Assembly: GCF_037975245.1 (NCBI RefSeq)
Contig: NC_092580.1
Location: 13,293,501 to 13,357,500 of the forward strand
DNA from: Apostichopus japonicus
Taxonomy: Eukaryota > Echinodermata > Holothuroidea > Aspidochirotida > Stichopodidae
DNA length: 64,000 bases
Direction: 5' to 3'
Part shown: piece by piece, positions 25,601 to 37,600 of the stretch
Layout: each line of letters begins with the position of its first letter
Numbering within the stretch: position 1 is the first letter of the stretch
Translations under genes and position numbers: made by a program
The notes under the pieces: generated by a model
Told to the model about the DNA's origin: nothing
Databases searched by the model: none
What the model saw: only the letters and a program-made list of their open reading frames with translations

Positions 25601-28600
25601 CGCTAGAATATGTGGACGAGTATGAACTCAGGACAACGTCTGTGTTGTCCTGCAGTTTTTTTGTTTTTTTTGGTAACATACAATGTGTATGCTTATGTAG
25701 TGTGTGCAAACTGTCAATTACCGAATGATATACTTGTTTGGAAATGTTGCCAATCGTTCTGAGACAGGCACCGTTTCCTGCCCAGCCAGAGAAAAGTTTT
25801 TTTTTTTAATGTTCACATTTCATGTAGCAGCTTTCACGTAAATGCGTATTCTGTCTCGTAAAAATATTGGAAAATACTGTAGTTCTTTGGACAAGATAGT
25901 TTAGATATAGTTTCTGCCTTCGAGTAGCAGATTTGCTCATCGAACATATCACTTTCGATATCGTACTAGATCAGCCATTCGCCAGCAAGCAAACTTATTT
26001 TGGCACATAAAGTGGAGACTGTTATGTCTTGGAATAAATTTGTCTTTTTCAATGGGATTTTGAAATTGTCCTTTGGAGTCTTTGTCTGTATATATTACTG
26101 AGTTGCTAGTGAATTTATTTATGAATATATTTTTTTTCATACTTATACAAGTAAGTTTCTCCTTCATTCACAGAGGACAATGTTTCACAGGAGATTAACT
26201 ACGACAATCCTCTCGGGACCGGAGGTCAGCTTGTGACATCCTTTGCGGTGTTGATGAAGCTTCTCTGGTCGGGGAAGTACAAGTCCTATGCACCGTCAAA
26301 GTTCAAAGTGAGTATAAAACAGAAAGATAGAAAAAGAAAGAAAGTAAGGTTTAAGAAAGGAAACCATTGCAATTTGTTGACAGCAAGGTTAATGAAAGAT
26401 ATGGCAAATTAGTTATTCACATGAAAGGATAATTTTCAGGGGGAAAAAATGCTGTCAGATTTTGCTTTACATCTTGTGTTAGTGTAATGTGACGCAGTAC
26501 AAAGTGAATGTCCTTGAAAAAGGAAAAGAAAAATGGCATTTAAATTATTAAGCAAGAAACTGAATCATTTCAGCATTAGCTGTAATTTGACTCTGGGTTA
26601 CATGTTTTATGATATATGTAAATGAGCACACAGTATTTCAATACCACCAACCTTTTGTCTGATTGGTTGTTTGCTTCGCGAAATGTCTCATAGTTTTTTT
26701 AGGGTGACAGTGCGCATTTCAGCCACTCTTTGCAAAGTAGCGAAAATCGTCACTCACCCTTATGTGTCATAGAAAATCAAAGAAATAACCACATTGAGAC
26801 ATTATTTATTTATTATGATTATATATTTTTTATTATGATTATTTTTTTTTTGGGTGTGTTGGCATCATTAAGGTTCTTCTATTTTTGGTTGAATTGACAG
26901 ATAGTATCTCATTTTCTGAGTATGGAGAAAAGCTTCCTTCAATTTAATGGTGAATCATGCTCTGGTAATGTTGTACTGACATGTGGAGGCAAAACTGATG
27001 AGATTGAAAATTGGATTGGTGATCACTGAAAACCCAGTTTACTTGTTTTAGTCTTGTTTGGTATTAAAGAATAATTTAGAGTGCTAAATAGAATCTTTCA
27101 TCTGAAAGTTATGGTGTTCATCACATGATGTGACCTTTTATGTCAAAATTTCCAGACATTTCAAAAATAGAAATAGGACTTAAAATGATTTAAAGAAATT
27201 AAGATGAAATGGTAAATATGTCCAGATGAAAATATTGCGAGTCAAGTTTAGTGTTAACATCCCTTTCTGGGCCAATTTTCGTGTTTCATTTTACAGACCA
27301 TAATAGCTACTAAAGCGAGCCAATTTATGGGATTTGCCCAGCACGATGCCCAGGAATTTATGGATTTTCTGCTGGATGGTCTACATGAGGTAAAATGACA
27401 ATGAGCTTTTTATTCTTGGAAGAAGAAACATAATATTCTTGATTGAATTTCTGAAGTATTTTTCTTTTTAATTTCTTCACTTTCTATTTTGTTTGTTTAA
27501 TATTATTTACACATATTGGTTAATAATTCAAAGTTTTTCGTATCAAAGATTCAAGTTTAAGATTCCAAAAATATTACATAATCAGCTTGGTTGAATTAGC
27601 ATTTCTTATTGTATGTTTGTGTGTCAGCAGGGTGGAGGTTTGGGCGAAAGGGGGGGGGGAGGATGATAAAGGTGGGCGGTCCAATTGGAATAATAATAAT
27701 AATGATGATGATGATGAATTTAATAATGAATATCTTGCCCAAAAATGGTGTACATTTTGGGTAAACTGCAGCTTAAACCTCAGGACTACCTTACCTTTTT
27801 CCTTTGCCTAGGACTTGAATAGGGTGAAAGTGAAGCCTTACACACAGACGTTCGATTCTGATGGCCGACCTGATGAGGTAAGTTTATGCATATGCATGAT
27901 CCATACAGGGGTGACCTCCAAGGTCTACAGGGTCACATGGTTGAGCCCTGGGAAATGTGGGCATGAAGAATAATTTGTTTTCATAATATACTCATAATAT
28001 GAAAAATGATTGTCCCAGAGTGCGACCTGACTCCTGACACCCGTCCCCTGTATCCATAATCCCTTCAAATCTTTTTGTCTTTCTATTGTGGATAGTTTAA
28101 CAAATGTGACCAAACCTTCTATTTAATTTTGGAAAAAGATGGAATGTGTTTTATTGACTCTTTTGTCATCTATTCAGTGAAAAATATTATTAACAAATAA
28201 AGAGCATGAAATTTCTGTCCATCTGTCTTTTATAGATAAATGTGATTTATGAATTTGAGTGTCCATGTATTCCATACTTGTGGTGTCTCAAAGCTATAAT
28301 TTATGACAAAAATAATGAATCTGAATCTTTATATATATTTTTTTAAATGGTTTGTTTTTGTTTAAAACCATGAATATAGAACAGTTATGAAGCAATCCTC
28401 TTGTGTCTTTGCATCAGATCTCTGTCCCTCTTTTTACTCTTCTTCTACTTCTTCTTAAATGAATATGTTAAAATAACAAGCTTGACTCGTTTTCATAATT
28501 TGGCTTTCTTAGATGAACATGTATGAAATAAAAAGTGAACTGTTTTCCTTCCAAAGAAGTTGCTTCAATCCTGCAGCCAAGCTTCATCTTTCTTAAAAAA

Positions 28601-31600
28601 AACAAAAAAACCCGTATCTCTTTCAGGTTATCGCTGAGGAATCCTGGAAGAGGCACAAGAGGAGGAATGACTCCTTTGTCTCCGATATATTTCAGGGACA
28701 GTACAAATCAAAACTGGTTTGTCCAGTCTGTAATAAGGTAAGCATCATTCTTTTAAATATATATATATATATATATATTTATTTATATATATATATATAC
28801 ATATATATAATTGAAATCGTAGTGAGTTGGAAAACCCAGAACAGTGAAAAAACCTCCAGCCCCCACCGGGACCCGAACCCGGGCCCCCTGCTTTATATGC
28901 GGACACCCCAACCACCAGGCCATGGAGGCTGATTCTATGTCCAGAGGTCCGAATCCAGTAAGAAAGGTTGTAATTCCACTGTAGGGGTTTGTCACCTGTA
29001 TCGAACAATACAAGTTCTGTTTTGGTGACATATTTTGCCTTACTCTAGAGATCAAACATGATGCTAACCAACTCGAAATCATTTGTGATTCCTAAAGCCG
29101 GATCTCGATCTATATATAATCTCTTTCGAGATAAGTATACCAAATGGAAAAAATGGGAAATGAAAACAAGAAGCAATAACAAAAATTCCCAAAACCTGGA
29201 ATGTAGAAACCCAGATGTTGATAGACTAGTGTCATTAATCACTACTCTTGTTATTTGTGTTGTGGGGTTATACCAGAGTAAGCATACACAATCAGTCCCT
29301 TCAAACCAAGGACAAAGTCTCTACATCTGTATATATCGCTGCACAATCAATGGGAGACGATATAATTCGTCTCATGTTGCTTTTCCACCAGGTCTCAATA
29401 ACCTTTGACCCCTTCATGCAATTATCGGTTCCGTTACCGCGGAAGAAGCAGCATCTGCCCGTGTTCTTCTGGTCCAAGGAGGTGTACAAGAAGCCCATCA
29501 GAATGAAGCTGTTGGTCACGACGGACGGCGACGTAAGCGAACTCAAGCGGGCCGTCTCCGAACGGACCGGCGTCGAACCTCACTGTCTACGGGTCTTTGA
29601 AGTCTTCAAAGGACGCATACATAAATACTTCAAGGACGGGGATCACCTGTCAGCGATAGCCCTTAACGACATCATCTTCGTGTGAGTGGAATCTTTATCT
29701 CTCTTCTATTATATGTTTTCTTCTTCAATTTTTACAATTTTGCAGCTTCAATTTTTACTTCAACAAGGATTATAAATTTATGAGAAACCAAAAATAAGTC
29801 ATGCAGAAATGCAGTACAAGGTTGTCTCGGTCAACTCTTTGCGCTAGTAACCAATTATTTGCAATTAAATATTGTTAATTTATTATCAGAGAAATCTATG
29901 GAAACAATTTTTGTGTAAAATCCCAAGGTTTTATTTTTATTGTACCTTAATGTTAAAATAACAGGTCATTTAGGTAAACCTGCTTAACTTCCATTTTAAA
30001 TTTATCAGGAAATGTGTTGGTGTATTTGAGTCATTGGTTCCATGATAGGCTTACATGCTATTATTGCTAATATGGCACAACATTGTGGGTTGCTGATTTC
30101 CTAGAATACAAAGGAATCAATTGTTTGGGATTACTCAGTCCAGGTGTGATTTCCTCATTGAGTAGAAGTTTCACTTCCGTCAGATTTAAGAAACCATTAA
30201 CAGTTGTATGTAAACAGTGTTACGCTTTACACATACAGTAGTCCAGTTAGTACAGGTTCACATCAGGGGAAAAAGAAAAAAAAACCAAAACTCATGCAGT
30301 ATTTATGCATAGTTAATTTATCATATAAAGGGTTGTGGAACTTTTCCTACAGTAAGAGTGATGGTATATGGAGATGATTGAAATGCTGCTACATATTGCA
30401 GGCGTAATGCAGGCAGTCTGTTGCAGGCATGATGCAGGCAGTCTGTTGCAGGCAAAATGCAGGCAGTCTGTTTAGGTCTTGCGCTGAAGATATCTGAGCA
30501 AAGAGTGCAAAGTATATTGATACGATATGTTCTCTCTTTTTCATTTTATTTTACAGGTGTGAAATTCTTTCAGAGAAGCTGGCCGGGGAAAAAGTTTACG
30601 AGTGTACAATATTCCAGGTTTGTCATGACGTTTTCTCTCACCAGTTTGCAGTAATAGAGTCAGCTGTGTAAATTAAATTATTTTCCTCCTTTTGCTTTTG
30701 CAAACAGTCATTCGATAGCTACAAGAGGAGAAAACCCCTTCAAACAAAGGACAGCAATATATGCTAATTATTGTTGATCTTTATAAAACATCATACACTT
30801 GTCATTTTGGCCGATTACCTATCGATAGATCCTCAAGTCGATGAAGAGCAAAACGTTCTGGACCCTCTGTTTGATGTTTAACGTTTGTTATTTGCTCTTC
30901 CATACTCTCTTGGAGGCCATGTTCTCATCCCACTGTTTGATTTTTCTTCCACAGAGAAAGACTTACCCATCTTCACTGCCTCACTGCAGTTACTGTCGCG
31001 CAGAGACCCAGGGGAACAACACCCTAAAGAGGTGCACCAGATGTCTCAAGGCAGCCTATTGCGATCAGTGAGTTGATCTGTCTGTCTGTGTGTCTGTCCG
31101 TCTGTCTGTCAGTGGGTTCGTTGGTGACAGAGTACAAATGCAGCCGATTTTCAAATATGATATAAAAACAAAAGTTGTTTGAGGAATGAGTAGAATTCTT
31201 TGTTACTTTTTCATAATGATTCTTGGGACGAGAAGCAACCAAATGGGAGAATACTTTAGAACAGATATTATGAACACTCCAATGGTATGAATATACTTCA
31301 CACTACCCAAGACCATCTGCAGAACTATGTCGGGAGCTTCCGAATTATTTTTGAGTTTTGACCGGTTTAAACCTAGTTTTGACCGGTTTAAACCAGGTGT
31401 AAACCGCTTTGTGGTCAAAACAGGTTTTGACAGGTCAAAACCCAACCCTGATTTTCTAAAACATTACTCCTTATTTATCAATATGAGTCATATCTCATTT
31501 TCTGGTTTTCTGTAATAATGTTTTCTTTATAATATATATATACAGTGTGTAAATTTAGCCGTCGTCCGGTCGTCCGAGACGACCAAATTACCTGCCGGAC

Positions 31601-34600
31601 AACCAAAACTTGTCAAATCGTGAAGTACTGGTTGCCCGGCGGACAACCAAAAATTATCGAAAAGGCTGGTTAATGTTCCGTGAAAATAACGGAAAAAGAC
31701 ACGGAAACAAGCTTGAAACCAAAAACGTAAAATGACATTTCACATAAGAGGAAACTCATTCCAAACTCCACCTTCATCTAATAAATAATATACGTAGCAT
31801 GAGGAAGGCCATGCACACATTGACATTGACATGGACCACTCAGACCAAGATTCATGGTATTTTCTGTTCCGTCCGTTTGTCAACATAGGCCAATCAGAGT
31901 TCAGGTTTACCCCTATGGGCAAAGACCCCGCCCATCCACCACATTTTGTTGTTGAGAAAGAAACACGAAGTACACACTCACAACTAGGTCAACGGAAAAC
32001 ATAACAAAATACATTTTTGAACGACATCTTTCATTATTTCTTTTCAAAAAACCACAACTTCTTCAGTCAAGACCCAAAAGTTCTCCTACTCCTACAAATC
32101 AGTGAATTTGTTTGAAAATAAATATATCATAACAATCAACTGCAAGGTACAGGGTTACCAAAACTTCATTACAGAGATTTTCGTGCTAAAAATAGATAAC
32201 CGATTGTCTGCAAACATTCTTGCATTTTCAGTGCTCAATGAACACGATTTAAGTTGTTTAACAACAATAATTTGCAACGTTTACTTTCCCTTGTGTAGAG
32301 ATAACAAAGTTTGTGGTAAAGGCTATCATATGTGTGCACTCAAATATCATAACATTAGGCCTTGCCTCATATTTGTAACGTACATTTTGACAACAATCAC
32401 TGATGGTACGAAGATGCACTTGAATTGTTTCTGAGACTATCACGTAATATTTTAATCATTGTTTTGATCAGAAAATGTTATGACTTTTGTGGGAAGCTTA
32501 CACATCTGATCCTGAAAGGATATTTTATCTCACAGTATGTTTCTTTTCTCTGCAATAAGAGTTGCTAATGTGAAATGTGCATCCATACCACAGTAGTTTC
32601 TGTTGCAAACTTTTTCGCGGCTCAATTGACCACGTGCTTCAGTAAAGTTGATTTTGGAGCAACATTCGTGTGTAAACTTCTGTACTTTAGAACATTGAAG
32701 TTTGATTTTTAATCGACATTGCATAAAAATCTATTCACATATGCCTACTGTAATTTTCGCACAGATGATTGTTTACAAAGAACCCAGGATAAATGTGGAT
32801 CAGGTTTTGATGATTTGCGCAAGTGTAGTTGAAAATGAAGTTCGAACAGGCCTATGTAATTGCAGTAGTACAGTGTGGAATTTAGTGAGAGATACATACA
32901 CACTGTAGGTACATTGATTTTGAAGAGTTTGGCTGTTGGAAGCGCTGCAAGGTCAAAGCATGGAGCTACTACAGAGTTGGCGAGTAGGGAAGTACAAGGG
33001 CGGAAGAAGGAGGGGGCTGGGGGTAAAAATATCAAAACGGCAGGGTGGGCGAAAGGAGGAGTGGACCGGGCCGCCCTGTCAAACACCGAAGCTAAGACAC
33101 TGAGCCATCTGCCCTATAATATTGTGTATAACATTCACAAAGTATAGGCAGTGATACTACACTAGTATTAGTACAGTAGGTCATACAATAAACGTAATTG
33201 GAGTTCGATCGGGACGCAAGCTTTTTTTTTACAGGACGCAGACTTTTTCGGGGGCTTGCGTTCCTGGGACGCAAAGTTTTTTTCGCTATAATAACATTAC
33301 TGAAGCTGAAACACAAGACCAGTACTATGACGCACCTACAGATTACCACATGGTTATTGTATCGTTACGCCCTGCAGCGAAACATCATGTACCTAACTAA
33401 TATACACAATCTTTGCTACAGTCAGCATTATTAGAACATAAAATCCAGCAAGGCCGTGGAAAGAAACACAGAATTTTATCTAGAATCCATGAAATCGCTC
33501 AACATTCACAGTTTCTTAGGAGTCCCAAACAAGTATTTTCTTCCGAACATAAATTAATATAGCTTTACAGGACGACCAAAATTTCAGCAGGACAACCGAA
33601 AATTGGTGAGCTGGTTGTCCTGGGGACAACCACTTCAAATTTCTTAAATTTAAACACTGATATATATGTATGTCTCAGTATGACATGAAGTATCGCCTAA
33701 TCATTGCTCTGGCTTTGGTTTTGTCTCGCAGAGAGTGCCAAAAGAAACACTGGCACACACACAAGTTCTCTTGTAAGCATTCTCTGGAAGTTGTCGGTAT
33801 GCCGTTCATGATGAGCCTGCCGGCCTCACATGCCACGTATGCTAGAATATGTCAGACGTTGGAATCTATTGCCAGGTAAAAATTGTGTCATTTTATGGTG
33901 GAGTAGTGGTATCACAGACTGAACCCCTTTATCTCATTAATATGATGGAGCAGTGATATTACAGACTGAACCCATACCGCATTAATATGTTAGAGTAGTG
34001 GTATCACAGACTGAACCCTTAATCTCAATATGGTGGAGTAGTGGTACAACAGACTGTACTCATATTCATTTATATGATTTAGTAATGCTGCCACACACTC
34101 AATAATGTATGGTGTGAATATAGCAGCAATGGAATTATCATTGGTATGGATGCCCTTAATGATCATAGCAAAGATTTCATAAAGGGTTTAATAGGCACCT
34201 ACCATCAGCTAGATATCAGGCATACTACGTAATAGTTACCTGAATCCTGGTATTACAGAATGACAGATCATAAAACCACTGAAGTGTGTATCATTGTGAA
34301 ACAAACTTGCCCAAGCATCATTTAAATACCCGAGACATGGCTTTGTTGACAGCCTTCACAGCCTGACTGCAGTTATGCTGCAGCTTCTTACTTTTGACAT
34401 GTAATCGAAGCATTATTTGTATATACCCAAAAATGTCAAAAAAAATCATAGATCTTCTACTTGTATATCATGTATTTTATGAGGGCACACTTTCTTTCCT
34501 TCTTTTCACTAACTGTTAATACTCTGTATTCCACTGGCAGGTATTCCACAGACATGTTCCAGCCTCCAGTATCGACGTCATCCGGAAGCCATTCCCCGTC

Positions 34601-37600
34601 CTCTTCTCCCGGGAAGGTCAAGAAGACGGATGAGGTCGGAACAGACGAGGAAGATTCCAGGATGGAGGAGGACATATCGGAAGGGGACGACGTCGACACC
34701 GAGCTGGCCGCCGAGATGATAATAAGGGACAGTCCCCATCAGAGCAGTGACGAGGATGAACGGGAAAGAGGAGCGGTCGGAGGTGAGAGCCGGAGGAAGA
34801 AGGATGAATCACCTCGGAATAAGAAGACTGGTGGTGTCGCTACTGGTAAGATCAGCTCATAATGAAAGGAATGAAGCATTCCCAGCCAGCAAATTGTCTT
34901 TGAAAGGAAATTCAGGGAAGCAGTAACATTAGTGAACTATCCCAGCGCCCCTCCCCTCCCTGACCAGAAATTGGTCAAGTCGTAAGTTTCAAGTTAAAAT
35001 GTAGCATTTTCTTAGTGAAAGCAATGTAAAGTCTTAACAGGTGTTTGGTAGGTTAAATAGAAGTTCATAAACACTAGGTATGGTGGATATGGTCGGTGGG
35101 TTCAATTATGAGAAGACACCATTTCTAAAGAGGAATACTGAAGGGTCAAAATAGTCTCGTAAAAATGGAAGATGACCCTTGCTTGTCTCCCCCTCCCCCG
35201 CCCCACTTTTCCCTCTTCTCCACCTGATTGCTCATTATACCCTGGCTTTCCTCTGGGAAGCCTGAATGACATTAACTGCTCCCCGATTTGATGTATGATT
35301 TCATCCGATCTCTACAAATGCCGTTGGTTCACTCACATAATTCAACCTCTGTTTACAGCCTCAGTGATTGGACAGCCGCACGTCCCAGAGAGGAGACAGC
35401 CGTTGTTTTTCATCAAACCCTGTAACACAGAGGGGATTGGATTGAAAGGACCAATGGGAGAACGTCTAACTGACGAAGGTAACCAGATTATCCTTCTAGC
35501 AGTAATTGTTTCAAGCTTTGAAGGGTTTCAGATAAGTCAGAGCTATGTCTTGATTGTTTATTTAACAGAGATGAATGTGCAATGATAATTAAAGAAAAGT
35601 CAAAGAGTTTTCCAGTAAAGTCAATCTTAATTTGAGGTAGGTATAGGGTCATTTTTTTTGGATATAAAGAACACAAGTGGAACATGTTGAAAACAAGGTA
35701 GCTGTGATAAAGTGTACAATGGGATAAACATTTCTGAATTTAAAAAAAATATTTAAAAATTGGAGAAGGTTGTTAGGTACTGTGTTTGCAAGATATGTTA
35801 CATTGCAGCTGGCCCCTCCCCTTCCCCCCATCAATAAAACAAGATTGCCCTCGACGCTTAACTCTTTCATCCATGATGAGGTCATAAAGTTCGAGAACAT
35901 CATCACTTCAACAGTCAACGTAATAATATCAATACTATTGCTGTATTGGAAACTATAAAATGACCTTAAGGTGTTTAACCACACTGTTTTGACATTTTGC
36001 CATACAATTAAACTATTAAGACATAATTTATAAGACATTAAAAGTGAAGTTCCATTTCGAAATAAACCTTGTGTTTTGATACATGTTTTGAATATTTGGT
36101 TTTGTCCTTAATTAAGATGCACAAGACCTTGAAGAAAATCAAATCCTAGGAATATAAACTTTGCCGAAAGATGTTACACAAACTTTTGAACGTTTTTGAA
36201 CCAAATTATGTCAAGTTGTCTTTAGCCAATCTGAAGAGTTAAACTGTTTAACAGAAGAATGTTGTAACAACCATTTTAATAATAAATTATAATAATAAAT
36301 TTAAAAGGGAGAGTTTTTTTTCATTCTGGCAGAATTTATTGGATGTGCTATCATTTCAGTTTTACTTTCACTGTCTCTGTCTCTTGTTTTGCTCGATAGG
36401 TGAGAAACCATTGGATTTATCCGACTATTCAGCTCTGGCCATGGACTGGAGAAATGACCCAAAACAAGCTAATCATGTACTTGTTGAGTCAAAGCCATTG
36501 GTGAGGAAGATCTTTATTTTAAAGTTGTTTTAATCGTTTCAAATCTTAAGTCTGGCTGATTGATATCTCACTCTTAGTTTCAATCTAATCTCAGTCTTTA
36601 CAGATTGGACAAACTTAAATTAGATATGCTGTAATCTAATGTAGTATGAAACCTCTGGATGGATCAAGATACTATTCATATTTTTGTAATTTTTGAAAAA
36701 GTGCCAAAGAATAATGCAAATTTTTTGTAACAGTTCCCAGCAGGGTTGTCCTTTTTGAAAGATGATCTCGTTAATCTGAGATTTTGCTCTCAAAGGGAAT
36801 AAATGATGGAGCTTATAACCATCTTTTCATTTACTATTTCAAGTTTTGTAAAAAAGTCTAACTTGTTGTAAACAGTAAAGTCCTAGGTATCTTTCCTGCT
36901 GCTAGCTTTATTCGTTACACTTTCTTGTATGTATGGAATACCGGGACAATATAAAATAATGAAAACAACTGACCATAAAAGTGAATTTGTTCTTGCAATT
37001 AACATACAGTAGCCCTGTCTTTGAAAGCAAAATTGTGATGGCCAGAACAACTGAATCTGACTCTTTTGGAAGTACCTCAACTGATGGTAGATATATTGTG
37101 ACCAGTTGAGGTATAAAATTCTTGTATGCAGTGGGAGGGAAAAGAAAAAGAAAAAACTGACCACAGAACTATACCATAAACATTCAATTAATATAGCCCT
37201 GTCTTTAGAAGCATCATATTAACTTGTAATGGCCAGAACAGCTGAATCTTACACATTTTTCTAAATACCTCAATTGATGATAGATATATTGTGGCCAGTT
37301 GAGGTAGAAATTCAGTATGTGTGCTTCTTGGTGCTGGCTCTCTCTGTGGTGTCTGTTTGTGCAGATACTAAAAGGAACTTAATAGTTTGGAGCTCCCTCT
37401 TAATGCTACCGTTGCTGATTCCGATACTTTCCTGTTTTCTTCTGTTCGTCAAGGATTTCGACGACGAAATGTCCGGGAGCAGGTCCAACTCGGAAAAGAC
37501 GACCACTCTAGAGCAGTGTCTGCAGTTATTTACTGAAACAGAAACTCTAGCTCCAGAAGAAGCTTGGTAAGTGAGATGACACCAAATTTTGAAAAAAATT

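Noticed and set aside
32102-32443. 110-codon ORF inside the hAT-like element as a possible transposase
   Set aside because: No DDE-type or hAT dimerisation motif and no codon-like composition; Cys-rich by chance.
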